Below, one piece after another: positions 46,380 through 58,560 of a stretch of DNA of 64,000 bases; positions within the stretch are counted from its first letter, which is position 1; the number at the start of each line of letters is the position of its first letter. The stretch spans positions 5,195,474-5,259,473 of the forward strand of contig NC_056002.1 in the NCBI RefSeq assembly GCF_018446385.1, written 5' to 3'. The DNA comes from Zingiber officinale (taxonomy: Eukaryota > Streptophyta > Magnoliopsida > Zingiberales > Zingiberaceae). The position numbers and the translations under genes are program-made. The notes under the pieces are model-generated. The model was not told where the DNA came from and did not search any database. It saw only the letters and a program-made list of their open reading frames with translations.

Positions 46380-47560
46380 GGAATGCAGTAGATTCTCTCG
46401 AGCGATATAGTTGAGTTCCTCCTTTGGAGGTTGAATGAATATGGTCAGGCAATACATCAAAGTCTACAAGATGATGTTACTTAGTTCCACCTAGCAGTGT
46501 TAAAGGTCCGTCAAGCAATATGGTCATGTTTCCATAAAGTAACCACATGGAGGTATACATAACAATGTCACCAAGGTTTGCCGAGTAATAACTCTATGTC
46601 CCGCAGAGCATCCTTATGAGATTCGCCAAGCAATAACTCTATGTCTTACAAAGCAACCTTACAAAAAATTACCACAATAACTCTGTGTTCTGTAGAGGAA
46701 CCTTATGAAGAATCGCCGAGCAATAACTTTGCGTCAGAGCAACCTGTGAAGGTCCCCCAAGCAATGATACTAAAAGTTCACAAGGCAATAACATTAGGGT
46801 CCGTCGAGCGATAATTCTAAAAGTTCACAGGCCAATAACATTAGGGTTTGTAGAGTAATACTATTAAGCGAGTCATTCATTATGAAGCTTTTGATTGTCA
46901 ACACGTGGTGATAACTGAATGGAGAGATGTTCGAGGCGTTTTCTTTGATCCCTTCTCATCTTATGTGAAGACTAATGATTGGGAAAAACAAGTGATGGAC
47001 GTTAGAGGCGATTCCCTTGATTCCTTCTTTATAACACATAACAATTTGTAAATGGTGGATGAGTTGTGGCTGTCAAAGGCGGTTTTCTTGGAGCCCTCTT
47101 CACTTTATGTAGAAGTCAGGGTTTGAGAGCACGGTAATAAATTATCAGGAACTGCGTCCTCACTGACTTAGGTGGGAAGAAGAGAAAATACACGAAGACA
47201 GGTGACATGGAGATTCTCTTCTAACAACTATATAATATATAAGCACCTTAGATGATAGCTTATATGTACGATGGTCTTTTGTTTTCTAACTAGCAGAAGT
47301 GACTCTTTCATAAGTTCTTCTTCTTCTTCCTTTACTTGTTCTCTCCATCGATCATTGAGTTAAACATCGGAGGGGTCATGCCAGAGGAACCGATCTGACT
47401 CTCCAGTGTTACTTTCTCATATCTACAAAGCTATATGGAAAAGGAGAGCTTGTGGAGGAGGACCCGAGCAAGTAGAAAAAGAAGTCATTACTAAAAATAG
47501 CAAAGATGCTCCTAGAAGGGTCTAAATAGTAGAATTTAGGTCTGAAATTTGACAATTATG
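46380..47560. repeat. Repeat-rich relic, possibly an old LTR, with two tandem zones
   Basis: At 46570-46860 a unit of roughly 50-60 bp (GCCAAGCAATAACTCTATGTC, 4 to 6 diverged copies) is tandemly arranged. At 46910-47120 a second unit of roughly 75 bp (GAGGCG, TTTTCTTTGATCCCTTC-like) occurs three times. After that come TATATAATATATAAGCACC and ATTGAGTTAAACATCGGAGGG, which recall LTR R-U5 text. No coding domain and no ends were found, so the class is uncertain. Confidence 0.5.
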
Positions 47561-48044
47561 AGTTTTTGTAATAATGTAGATTTTGAAATTCTACACGTGC
47601 GGCCACTGATATAACCTGATTCTAAATCCCTAGTCAAAAGTCATGACCTTTTAAAATTTGAGTTGATCCTGTGTCACCTTATCAAAGCTTTGAACTTGAG
47701 CTACAAGGCTTAGTTATTTTTCTCCCACAAGTAACTTCTTAGCCAAAGACAATGCACAAAATTCTCACTTCAGAAAGTTCTCAAAAGTTTATAGTAATTA
47801 AACAACAGTCTAGACCTTTTAATGCAGATATATATCATACACAGCAGAGATTTTACCAAATCACAAATATACACAAATGAGAATTGCAAAGAAGATGACA
47901 AACTACATGGTTTTGCTTCAAAAAAATCAGCAAACCATGAGGTTTTCCTGCATTCAACTGCAATAATTTCTACTAATGAGAAGAAGAGGCCATGCAAATG
48001 TCTAAAACACCATTTGCAAGGAGCCACCGAACCACAAACCGATG
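47561..48044. other. Downstream region of the ERF gene
   Basis: No coding signal. It probably contains the 3' untranslated region of the minus-strand ERF gene; the complement of TTTATAGTAATTAAAC-like AT-rich text could hold the poly(A) signal, but no site is certain. Confidence 0.4.
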
Positions 48045-48887
48045 CTAATCGGTGGAGAGAATGGAGTCCCAATCGATCTCCCACGACGGATACTTGCGCA
48101 GCACAAAGCTTTCCGACTCGTCCCACGGCGCCTCTGTGAAGTCCAGGTGCAGCATCGCTGACCCAGCTGACGACGACTCGCCGCCTTCGTCCGACGAAGA
48201 GTTGGATTTGTTGTCCTCCATGCTGCCCTCGCTGGCCACCGGGCAAGACGGAGAGGCTTCCCGCTTCCTGATGCTCCCCAGGGTCTCGCATATGGCCTGG
48301 AGCTTGCCGTCCACTGCGGGGTGCAGGGGCGGCCCCAAGTGCGCCCCGCCGCGGCGGAACTCTGGGAAATTGAGCCTTGCGCCGTCGCCGCGGAGCTTGA
48401 ACGCGGCCTTGTCGTAGGCCAAGGCAGCCTCCTCGGCTGTGTCGAAGGTGCCGAGCCACAGGCGGGTGCGGTTGCGGGGAAGGCGGATCTCCGCCACCCA
48501 TTTGCCCCAGTGCCGCTGCCTGACCCCGCGGAAGAGCTTGGCAGGCTTCGGCGACGACGCCGCGCGCTTCATGGGTTTTGGCTGGGGAGCGATCGGGGGA
48601 TTCCTCTGGTTCCCGTGGTGGAATTGAGCCTGGATCTGGTGGATTTGAGCAGGGGAGAGGTAATTTAACTCGACCGAGTTGGCGTTTTGAGGAACCATCT
48701 CGGAGCCGTATCCAACAGGCATGGACAGATCGAAACTACTGTTTGGAGAAGGATAGAAGGAGGAGAAACTCGAGGAGAGTGGAACAGGGGAGGAAGAAGC
48801 TTCAATAGAAGGCCCAACCTCTTCTCTCAATGAATCCGAGGAGGAGAAAACTAGCAGACTACTGTACGAATCCATGGCTGTCGCCAT
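48045..48887 (-). CDS. AP2/ERF transcription factor, DREB A-6 type (RAP2.4-like)
   Basis: A 280-residue nuclear transcription factor expected to bind GCC-box or DRE promoter elements. One AP2 domain lies at about residues 118-177, with [20 protein letters not shown] and [20 protein letters not shown]; Val at domain position 14 agrees with the DREB side of the family. The N-terminal half is Ser/Pro-rich and includes [18 protein letters not shown], a glutamine/histidine segment typical of RAP2.4 relatives. The acidic, Ser-rich C-terminus ends [20 protein letters not shown], a conserved tail of this subgroup. The ORF is uninterrupted. The start chosen is ATG at 48885-48887; a second ATG lies 12 bases further in, and the upstream codons in frame start only from a TTG. 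CGTTACAG just upstream looks like an intron acceptor, so a 5' UTR intron is likely. Subgroup calls are from domain pattern, not a tree. Confidence 0.95.
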   Translation of the reverse strand: MATAMDSYSSLLVFSSSDSLREEVGPSIEASSSPVPLSSSFSSFYPSPNSSFDLSMPVGYGSEMVPQNANSVELNYLSPAQIHQIQAQFHHGNQRNPPIAPQPKPMKRAASSPKPAKLFRGVRQRHWGKWVAEIRLPRNRTRLWLGTFDTAEEAALAYDKAAFKLRGDGARLNFPEFRRGGAHLGPPLHPAVDGKLQAICETLGSIRKREASPSCPVASEGSMEDNKSNSSSDEGGESSSAGSAMLHLDFTEAPWDESESFVLRKYPSWEIDWDSILSTD

Positions 48888-50353
48888 GTCTGATCTGTAA
48901 CGCAAAGCTACCGCTTTTCCTAAAACAATTAACCTACTGAGGCGGAAAAGAAGCTAAAAAGCTGCAGATCGCGAACAAGAAAGAGATCGAAAACGAGAAC
49001 TAGTGCTAAAAAGTAGATCTTCCGATCAAAAAACAAATTAAACAAACGATCGAAATCAACCTGAGGGTTTGAAAAAGCCCTCTTTCAAACTAAACCTGGA
49101 TCTGATCGTACAGAAACCAGAAAGGGAAAAAGAAAAAAAAAAGTAGGAAAACTAACGATTAGAGATCGAAGAAGGCGGAATCAGATTAGGGATCGAACCT
49201 TTTCTTACACGCGAATGAATCTCTCAGCTCACCGATGGGGTGGGCAATGGTGTTTTTTTTTTCTTCGCTCGTTGCTTTCTCCCTGGTGAAATGGAGACCG
49301 GTTTTAGGTATTAATAGGGATCCTACTCCCCCTTTGGCGAATGGATAGACGCCACGTGTACTATAACTGCGATCGTCGCGGGAAGCAACGGCTGATTAGT
49401 CAGGACGCGTGTCGTTACTCCGTTGGATATTTTGATTGGCCGACGAGATTCGAATGGCTTTTAAATCGACAGTTGTCGATTTGTTATTGGGACGCTGGCG
49501 GTTGGATGATCCTAGTGACATTGAAGACTAAGTTGTGGAAGCTAGATGGCGAAACGTGATTGGCTGAAGTTTTTAAGGAAGAAATCATTGAGGCTTTGGG
49601 GTGAGTGAGGTGGTCAAACAATGGATGATTAACGAAATATTTTATGTATACATTTTAAAATTTATTATTTTTATTTTTTTAAAAAAAATTTATTATTAAA
49701 TTTGTTTGGCATCTATTAGTGAAGTTTGAAGTCTTTACCGGATTAGTTGTTACTTCAAAGGAAAAGTAGTTCCTTTTGACAAGCCAAGCAACAAGGTTAG
49801 AGTGAGAAGAACGAGATCACAGCCGCTAGTTTTCCATCCGGCGGCTGAGATGGTGTGGATTGCAAGGCAGAGGAGGGAAGTTACGTACGGTTGCTTGCTT
49901 GTTGGGAGAAGCTCCAAAATTGAGTTGTCTTTTTTAGGTCTTTTTTGCCTTCAAGTTATGTCTATAAAGAAATGAATGATAAGGCAAAAGCAACAAGCTG
50001 ATAAGAAAAACATATAAATATTTTATATGCCAAGACTCAAAATAAGGTTCGGACAGAATGCAAAACCAAACAGCACAGTCACATATCAAAATGTGGCACA
50101 ATAATATTTACTTATTGTTTTTCTAGGATTACTGTCCTCTCTTGGAATTGTTGGTGCTATCATAGTTAATTCTCTCCACCTCCTCTATTTTTATTATTAG
50201 TTCAGATAACTAAATATTTGGTCCGATTAATCCCAGAAGTATAGTGGCTCCAGATAATGGCCCAACTATCCTAATAGTTCGAGCGCTAATTGCCCTATAT
50301 GGAAATTGAACTTGGATGAATGAAAATATTATTCTGCCTCCTCATGTTGCCCC
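48888..50353. other. ERF 5' region and intergenic DNA
   Basis: 48888-49300 is the likely leader with 5' intron and core promoter of the ERF gene (minus strand). CGCGTGTCG and CCACGTGTAC (a G-box) occur near 49350-49410, a motif often seen in stress-regulated promoters. Beyond that there is no coding signal. Confidence 0.45.
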
Positions 50354-50375
50354 ATGTCTGGACCTGCCCGTCTCC

Positions 50376-50581
50376 TTGAATGGGTATGGTGGCTAGCACA
50401 TGAGGTATTGTCATAATGAAATCTAGGGTTCGAATCTCGGCAAAGTCGAAGTAAATACTTCCTTTATGTGTTAGTCACTATTCCAAAGGCTAGTAGCCGT
50501 CCGTGATTTACCTCCTCTGTGTTGGCCTTGCAACGGGTTGGCGGGGACGTTGGGAGCGAGCGTATTCGCCTTTTGCCACAA
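50376..50581 (+). mobile_element. tRNA-derived SINE, second copy
   Basis: Same family as 45041-45236: GGCTAGCACATGAGG (A box), TAGGGTTCGAATCTCGG (B box), TAGTCACTATTCCAAAGG and the 3' end CGTATTCGCCTTTTGCCACA. The flanks TGTCTGGACCTG (from 50355) and TGTCTGAGACCTG (from 50582) are a slightly altered target duplication. Confidence 0.85.
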
Positions 50582-50652
50582 TGTCTGAGACCTGTCCTCT
50601 ATAGACAGATTTAGAAGTGAAACCAAGTAAATTAGCATCTAGATGATGTTGT

Positions 50653-50667
50653 ATGTAAGAAGGTCAA
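50653..50667. repeat. Left 15-bp duplication of a truncated SINE
   Basis: ATGTAAGAAGGTCAA, repeated exactly at 50762-50776. Confidence 0.9.
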
Positions 50668-50761
50668 CCCTAGTAGTCGCCCCGTGATTTACCTCCTCCA
50701 TGTTGGCTCTGGGACGGATTGGCGGGGGCGCTGGGGGCGAACGTATTCATCTTTTGTCACA
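50668..50761 (+). mobile_element. 5'-truncated SINE, 94 bp, perfect target duplication
   Basis: Only the 3' half of the SINE family is present (GTGATTTACCTCCTCCATG, GGGGCGAACGTATTCATC, ending TTTTGTCACA). Perfect 15-bp duplications flank it, showing that it was inserted already truncated rather than trimmed later. Confidence 0.88.
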
Positions 50762-50776
50762 ATGTAAGAAGGTCAA
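50762..50776. repeat. Right 15-bp duplication of a truncated SINE
   Basis: Exact copy of 50653-50667. Confidence 0.9.
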
Positions 50777-50803
50777 TAATAGTGCATCAATTTTAAAGCG
50801 TTT

Positions 50804-51650
50804 TGATATAAAGATTAAGGTGGGAAGGTGGGGTTCCTTAAGTCAGGTCAAGGTCAAAGTCAAAGTCGACTGATATGATGATTAAAGTTAAAAAAAAAGT
50901 CAATTATTGAAGTCAATGTAGTCAATTGTAACGACCAAGAGATTATTTGACCGGACCAATGGGTCAATCGGACCATTGGGTCAAGAGGTTATCTGACCAA
51001 ACCATCAGATCAGTCGGACACCAAGCCTCTCAATATGGACGAATAACTTAAGATGAATCAACACTCTCTAAGGCCAAATTTTTTTTTAATACAACACAAC
51101 TGAATAGCTCAATTGAGCAGTTTAGCCGATCGACACTACGGTCCGATAGGACAGAATGAACGCTCGGTCCAACTGAACTCTTTGGTTAAAATCGATAGGC
51201 CGAGTAAGGGATGAGTCCTCGACGATATTCTATATGTCCGATCGACCAAGCGATTGCCGACCGAGTCATTGAAAAAACTCTGTCGATTTACTAGATAAGT
51301 AGGTTGTGGGCCCTCCCAACCCAACAATCTCATATTCTTTGTTGGCTTTTTGTGTCACGAAGGATAGTAATATTCTATATACAAGTTTTATATCAAAAGC
51401 TTCCTCTTTGCCAAATGCCAAAATTAGAGACCCATTTTAGAAAATGTATCAAAACTTCTTTATGCTCTGTTTTTTTCTGGAAACATTTTAAGATTCATGC
51501 ATAGGTAAATAGTAATTTTCACTATTTATTCATATTATTATTTATCATTTTCTACCTATTACTGATTTGAACATGGGAGGTCTACTAATACTCATTTTGA
51601 TAGCAGAAGTGCTTCTTCAAACCAGATGAGGTTTAATTTCGAATTCTATT
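50804..51650 (+). repeat. Diverged Tat-type LTR, alone
   Basis: TGATATAAAG at the start, GGTCAAGGTCAAAGTC, the middle GGCCGAGTAAGGGATGAGTC, TTTTGTGTCACGAAGG, and an end block ACTGATTTGAACATGGGAGG parallel the LTR at 31052-36940 in order. It is much decayed; the right end is approximate and no duplication was found. Confidence 0.55.
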
Positions 51651-52315
51651 TTGGATTGCACCCCTTAATTTTTGTCTAAAATTTGAGGCAGTACTACAAG
51701 TCTAGCGATTTGTGTATGTGGAGTGGCAAAGGATAACACACTAAAGTTACTTCCAAATTTGACTAATGATTAGAGTGGCAAAGAATCCGATGAAGCAGGA
51801 CGAACGAGTGGTAAAGAATCCAAGTAAATTAAGCCAAAGATTTGTTTAGAAACCCTAAAAAAGACAAAAACAGAGACACTAGATTGATGCTTAAAAAAGA
51901 AATGAAAATTCAAAACAGAGAGACTATTTAGAGACCCTTCACGTGATAGAGTCTCTATGTCCACAACATACGGCCCTGCAATGCAAATCCAGGAAGGAAA
52001 AAAACAAACACTTCCCAAAGTAATTTATATATATATATATATATATATAAAAGGCAAGATAATAGCTAATCCACACAAGAAACCTAAGACCCAGCACAGA
52101 CTTACTAAACGCAGAATCCACAGTAGAATCCACAGAAAGATTTTCCATATTCTCAGGCTCAGACCAACTTTTTCATTAAATGCCACACTACTCCTCATCT
52201 CACTGCATGCCAGCCACAATAAAGTGCAGTGGCACTGCACACAAACACACACAAATTCCATGCTGCGTCTTCCTCCTCGATTAATTGAAAGCTGCTACTG
52301 TTGCTGCCTCTGCCA
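51651..52315. other. Intergenic DNA downstream of the SOSEKI gene
   Basis: Contains a (TA)n run at 52026-52048 and otherwise AT-rich sequence. The part nearest 52315 is likely the 3' UTR of the minus-strand SOSEKI gene. Confidence 0.45.
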
Positions 52316-54239
52316 TTACTGTTGCTTGCCAGAGCACCTCCTCCTCCCTGGAATGCATTTCCCCTTCACTTCCTTCCCTGCTCTCTCCTCCTCTACGCCG
52401 ATCCCCACCTTCGAGCTGCTGCAATATCAACAATGTTTTTTATTCTTCTAAAGTTAAGCTTTCAAAAACAGTGAAAAAGAGAGTTAAAATTTGCTTTCCA
52501 AAGCCGAAACAGAGCTGTGGGCCGAAGCATCGCTTCCAGAACGTGCAGCTTGTTTTTTTTTTTTAACTTTCAGAAGGACTATTTTGCATGCAAACAGTGA
52601 TTCAATTTGCAACAGTTGATTTCTCATAAAGCTGCTTTGTGTAAATACAGGAAGAAATTTAGAGTTCCTATCAGTTTTATTATTTTTTTTAAAACTTTGA
52701 TCTCAGAATACTGATCGAAAGATCAAGGAATTAGGTTAATGTCATGAAGATTGAATTTAGGCAAAACTAATGGTGGCAAAACTTGAAGTGTAATAATTAA
52801 CCTTTCTTCATTGTAAGAGGATGATTTCTGGAGGATAGGCTCCGGCGGGCCGCCTCCTCTGCTTCCCTCCTCGACAATGCTGCCGCTGAAGTACTCCTTG
52901 TCTTCGACGAGGGGGTGGCAGTAGCGAGGGTTCTCCGAGTAGCACCGCGATGACTCGTCATCGTCTGCCGCTCGGGCCGTGAGTCGACTAGCCGCGCTGT
53001 GACGCACGCAACCGGCGGAAGCTGCGGCTGCGTCCGAGGCTGAGTTGGCGGCCGCCGACGCCGCCTTTATTGCTCCGCTGTTCTGGGTGCCTCTTCCCTT
53101 GAGCGCGGCCGAGCCGCAGGCGATCAGTTGGAGCAGGACCGAGTTGCGCGACAAAACCGGTTCCGGCGCCGGGTCGACGTCATCGAACCTCTGAGAGACG
53201 CCGCCGCAGGTAGCTGCGGCGGGGTAAGCTTGATTGCGAGGCTTGTCCGAGGAGGATGACGACGGAGGGGAGGAATCATCGAGGGGAAGCTCGGTGGGAG
53301 CGTGGTGGCGACTCGCTCGAGCCGCCGTCCGGCAGTCGACTCCCTCCATTTCCTCCGTGGAAACCCCGCAGGTACGACGCGGGTATCCCACGCGCATATT
53401 CTCACCGACGGTGCGCTTACCCACCACCGTCTCCTCCTCTGCTCCTTGCTCCATATCCTCTGCGTCATCGTCGTCGACAAATTCCAAATGAAGCTTTCGA
53501 GGCGCCGGAAGTGCTTTTATCTGCCTGCTGCTCGCCGGAATAGGTTGGAAACGATCTACCATTTCCCAATTCCAAGTAAAATTGATCAAAAATTATTCAA
53601 AAAACTCTGAATTAATCATCTCTAAAATCAGGAGGAAGAGACCGTAAGCGCCGGGGAAGATCTCAGAGCCTTTGAGCACGTACTCGACGCCGTCGGCGGG
53701 GTAGATTATATCATTCTCGGCCAAGTCATTCCACACGTACCCATTCTTGTAGCTCCTTTAAAGATCAGTAACGATATCAAAAATAAAATAAAATCACAGA
53801 CGCAAATAAGCAAGCACTGAAACAGGGATTGACTACTACCTCTTGCAAGACCAGGAGAAGAGCGAAGGCATGCCTTTGCCTCTGAGAAGAGTTAATCTCT
53901 CAATCACATCTATTGCAGAAGAGAAGGGGTCAACGTGAGCTCAACGAGGAGACTAAAATGGAAGAGGAAGGAGGTAACTAATGGACCTTTGAGGCGGAGG
54001 TGGTGGTTCGGGAGGTAAGGGAGCTCGATGAAGTGGGGGTGCTCCAATTGGCCATTCCTGCAGAGGTAGTAAACAACTTGAAGCTTACGGAGAGGCCTGG
54101 CGAACCTCTGCTGCGGCAACGGGCGCGGCGGGGGCGGCGGAGGTTGCTGCTGCTGGGCGTAGGCGAGTTTGGCTCGGTCTGGACTCGACTCCCTGCTACT
54201 TAATAACCGGCGCCTGCCTCTTCCACCATCGACTTCCAT
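52316..54239 (-). CDS. SOK: SOSEKI-family polarity protein (DUF966), five exons
   Basis: SOSEKI proteins polymerise through an N-terminal DIX-like domain and mark cell corners or edges, guiding plant cell polarity. Exons: 53987-54239, 53840-53909, 53643-53755, 52802-53555 and 52316-52418. All introns are GT-AG and phases match, giving 430 residues, a normal length. The DIX-like DUF966 domain lies at about 52-145: [20 protein letters not shown], then a [19 protein letters not shown] stretch and [12 protein letters not shown]. Later conserved pieces are [25 protein letters not shown] and [10 protein letters not shown]. The last exon supplies [20 protein letters not shown] followed by CIPGRR, the usual basic end of the family. 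Without splicing the frame would instead run into a short tail and stop at 52723; the last exon is preferred because it restores the family's C-terminus. The start is the only in-frame ATG before the domain. No lesion seen. Confidence 0.94.
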
Positions 54240-55380
54240 GGCCGCAAAGGCAACAGGACGGGCGGCAAAAGGTGGAGTGGGAAAGGTCCGGGACGATGTT
54301 AGAGAATGAGATCGATGGAGGTGAAAGCAACGTGTCGGGGAGGAAGATCGGCCCCTTGCTCCGCAAACTCAAATCCTGTTCCGTGTTATTTATATCAGTT
54401 TCAAGTACAGAGCGACACAGCGTGAAACGTGAATATGTTTTTTTTTCTTTTTCTTTTTTTTTTTCTTTTAATTTTTCTTTCGATCCTGTGGGGCAGTTGC
54501 GGAGGCTGTGGGTTTTTTTTGTTTTTGTTTTTTTTTTGCTGAAGTGAATATGATTTTTTACGAGAAAAAAAATCCATGTACCCCTGTACTTTTTGCATTT
54601 ACGTTTTACTCCTATAACTTAAAATATTATATTTTACACTGCATAATCAGCACAGTGAAATGGAAAAGTCAAATATATCATTTAATAAATTAGTTTATAA
54701 AAACAGTAATGGACCTCGCATTTAAAATTATGAAACTTTTAAAATATGAATTTAACTTTTAAATTTTCTATTTGTTTTTATTTTATCCTCCCTGTCAATG
54801 ACTGTGTTATTTTATTAAGAAAAAAAAATATGATACTTCTACTTTAATAGCTCTCTTACAAGCTTTCCATATCATTAGGGGAGAATTCAGTAACAATCTT
54901 AATTAATAAATGTATTGACGGTCTATAAAGATGAACTTTCATCGAATTTCATTATTTTCATATTCTTCAGTCCAAAGAATCACATGATATTACATTTCAA
55001 AAGTCAATACAATAGTGTTGATTTTCAAAATATAATATTGGTATTGATTTTTAATCCATAGAGATGATGTGCTGAACAAATGATTCTGTTGTTGACTGGG
55101 AGAAGACTCTAAGATGGAGAATATATGACACCAGACACTCCTTCATGTGCACACCGCAAAATGAGCAAAGGAAAATGTTAGAGCAAAAATCATGAAGGAG
55201 ATCTTTGATACAGATACTTCGATGTTTAAGTCAGTATGGGAGCCATGTGAAAATGAAGAAGAAAATGTACAGTAAACACTTGTGCATAAGAACGTATAGT
55301 AAAATGTTGTCCAAATATGTAAAAATACATACATGACCAACAAAGAAAATCCTTTTTTATACTAACCCTTAGAAACTCCA
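54240..55380. other. SOSEKI upstream region and AT-rich intergenic DNA
   Basis: Promoter side of the SOSEKI gene, with long T runs at 54430-54535 (A runs on the gene's strand). No further gene seen. Confidence 0.45.
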
Positions 55381-55679
55381 TAATCATAAGGTGTTAGTCC
55401 TTCGCGGAATATGTCGAATACTGAATATCTGATCTCAAAATATTTCGAATACTGAATATGTACGGTCATCCTTCGCGGAAGGTTCCGTTGTAGATATATG
55501 AACCATCTTGTGTAATCTCTGTACTCACGAGGTAGCTGAGAATGCTTGATGTCAGAATATGCCGAGTAACGCCAGACAATGAAAGTTATACGAACAACCT
55601 CAAAGGAAGGTTTCCCGCATGTATATGCTATGATAACAGAATATTCTTTGATAAGTAGTTGTTATGATTCTTTGACAAT

Positions 55680-56210
55680 GTTATTTTCTAGAGACAGTTT
55701 GGTCGACTTTGTAGTCAACCATTGTATGACGGGAGACTAGCACATGAGAAGTGGAGAGCTTAGCTCCATAGGTTCGACCAACTTCATAGTCAATCGACCG
55801 TATATAGAGTGTCTTGGTGCTAAGAAATGGGGAACCACGTCTTGGAAGTCTGACCAGCTCTCAAGTCGATCGACTATATATTGAGAATTATATTGTAAAA
55901 ATGGGAGCAAGTCTTTCAAGTTTGACCGACTTTTGGTCTGATCAATTATATACTGAGAGTTGTATTGTAAAAACAGTGAACTAAGTCCTTTAAGTCCGAC
56001 AAACTTTGAAATTGACCAATCGTATGTTGACAGACTTATATTTGAAGAATGAAGATCTGCACCTCGTAAGTTTGACCGGTATTGAGGACGACTTGATGTA
56101 TTTTGAGAACATTTTATGTGAAAAATAGAGACCTAAGCCTCTTAAACCTGACCAACTTTTGGATCCACGAATGTCTGTACTAAATGAGAAGCTAAATTTT
56201 GATAAGAATA
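55680..56210. repeat. Degenerate tandem repeat, about 75 bp unit, seven copies
   Basis: Copies begin with GACC(A/G)(A/G)CTTT-like text at about 55683, 55768, 55854, 55923, 55999, 56074 and 56150, each followed by GTCGATCGACTATATA-like and AAGTCTTTCAAGTTT-like text. The last copy runs into sequence shared with 22700-22990, so the array probably belongs to a dispersed element. Confidence 0.7.
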
Positions 56211-56349
56211 AATCATTCAGTTATATATATTCTGACTCTGGTTATCATCTCATTCCAATTTTAACCACTATTTTACATTACCTTTAAGATCACCCGTGAC
56301 AGGCCTTATCAATTTTAAAGTTTATACCATATCAGTATGGCAGTTACCA

Positions 56350-58349
56350 TTTGAATGCGATACCATGGTAATTAATGGGAGGGTAAAATGAAAAATAAAT
56401 ACGTATTTTAAGAAATCGTAAAAATCAATCGCCCAGTAACAGTGTTATAATTTAAAATACCTCAATTGAGAAATTATATATATATATATATATATAAAAT
56501 CTTGAAAAACACAGATACAAGCCTCTGCTCCACCTTTTGACCATGTAAACCTGTTAATCGTTTTCACTCTAAAAACACCCTTTTAACCATTCTCTTATAG
56601 GTTCAAACATGAGCAGCGCGCGATGAAGCAATAAATGAGGCCGACTGACGAAGAGGGTGAAGCAGGACCTGTGATCCCACATTGACATTTGCCTCGAGGC
56701 CCTGTTTTAGACTAAAGCTGAAGCTCCCTCCATTGATGAGGCCTCTGCCTAAAGCTGAAGCTCCGCCATCGCAGGGCTCTGCGTCCGAGGTAAGAAGAAG
56801 GAGAGAGAGATAGGACTAGTTTAGTTCCTTATCCCATCACGTACCTCTGTCTCTGTCTTCGTTCCATCTCTGTTCTCGTCTACTCTCCATTAAGTCGTTG
56901 CTGCTTGGGTAGTAATTGCAGGGAGGGAGCAAGCTTTTGCATCATTCCTTGGTCCAATTGCCCGGTCCATTTGTGCTCTTTTCCACTTGGGTAGATGAAT
57001 AGTCATTCGTCGCACTCGGTCGCAGTGGTAGAGGGTCCTCTCTTGTTTTTTGTGCGCGTTCTTTGTTTCTCCCCGCCGAGGACGACAAACAATGACAATA
57101 TTTAGGCAAATTTAAGGCATTGCTCGAAAAGCACCATGATATATATCGGTATGAACTATGAAGCAGAGAATTCGATACTATTACTCCTGTGATTTCTCCG
57201 TGGACCAGATTCATAGTTTCTCGATTCAGTATCGATGGGAATGAGTAGTTCAATCATTGTTCCTTCGATGTCTCATCATTTGGAGCTCCTCGACGTTGTA
57301 TCACACTCACACACCCTTTTTATTCAGCCGGCGATTTAAATCTTTAAACAAACCCAAAAGAGTGATAAGAACAAGGAACGGTGACGAGAGAATTGAAAAG
57401 GTCCACTGTGATTCTGATCGATTCATGACTTCCCATCAAGTCCTTGTCGTGGCGGTCTCAGGAAAAGAACAAGAAGCAAACAGAGAAGAGAATGAAGCTG
57501 GCGATGCGACAAATGGATGGATTCCCAAGACAAGCAGAAAACGTCTTTTCCTCCCTCCCTGAAGACCAGCAAAATGGCGCTGACGTGGCGACAAACGTAC
57601 ACGTGTATGCGTACGTGCTATTAAAATCGAGAGCTTTTCTGCCAGCTCAGATATATATATTTTAATTATCGATGTTAGTATTGGTAGGGCAGTCAACTGT
57701 TAATAAGTCAACGGAATCGAGGCCATCAAATCCCATTGGAAACTGGATGAACGGAATTGATGAGATGTGACCTGATGAGATGGGAGGTGACATGCCACGT
57801 GAAACTCATCCTATCTTGGGTGGGTAGCGTGTAAAGTCTAGCCTCTAGGTCAGGTCCTAAAATTAGAAATAAATCTAAATTAGTATTTAACTAAGATCCT
57901 TTTACAAAAAGGACCTTTTGTAAATGGTATTACATTTTTTTGTTGTGTGATAGATATTTTTTTTGCTTTGAGATACTGAAAACTATAAATATGTCATTGT
58001 GAAGATCATTAGTTTATTTAATATTAGGGAGACTTCTCTGCAGTCGTGATTTGTCTTTATTCTTGTAAAAAAGGGTCGACTTGGATGATCGACCTGCTGT
58101 TAGAAAAAGCTGATTGACCATTCCTAAACTGGGCCCTCCAGCTACAGTTTCTGGGAATATCTATCTGTGCGCATTATAAACATTAAAAATCTGTTTTATG
58201 CAATGGTGTGTTATAAAATGATGCTTTTGCAAATCCTCTCAACTCATTTTTCATATTTAATTTGCGTAAATGGGCTTTAGTCTTTCCAAATTGTTCCGCT
58301 AGAATCAATAGATTCTGCCTACAGCATCTTGATCTTCAACATTCTTCTA
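56350..58349. other. Intergenic DNA, nothing recognised
   Basis: A short (TA)n lies at 56467-56487. At 56640-56790 a duplicated motif CTAAAGCTGAAGCTCC occurs twice, about 60 bp apart. Moderate-length open frames at 57250-57690 have no family match that I know. Confidence 0.4.
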
Positions 58350-58560
58350 GATTCGGAGAAGGCTCTTTGTCGCCCCCGGGTGCTGCATAAGGGTACCCCC
58401 AGATGCATAGAAGGGTGCTAAATGGTCATTCAAGTATTCGCAGTTTGATTATCAGATACAACGTATTTATAGAGATTTTTGTTTCAAATCAGACGAGCAA
58501 CTATAGGATGCTAAGTTTTTAGACCATCATCGTGCGAGATAGGTGGTCCAGATTCAATAT
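58350..58560 (+). mobile_element. Very old SINE relative (poly-T family)
   Basis: TATTTATAGAGATTTTTGTTTC, GAGCAACTATAGGATGCTAAG and GACCATCATCG correspond in order to parts of the SINE at 23282-23546. No promoter boxes or flanks are clear. Confidence 0.4.

Noticed and set aside
47770-48668. Long open frames overlapping the ERF gene in other frames
   Set aside because: The high GC content of the ERF exon keeps other frames open; only the frame with the AP2 domain is meaningful.
49341-49559. 72-codon plus-strand open frame upstream of the ERF gene
   Set aside because: It lies in the divergent promoter region with no family pattern; probably chance.
53124-53610. Long open frames opposite or overlapping the SOSEKI fourth exon
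   Set aside because: Shadows of a GC-rich exon with no family pattern.
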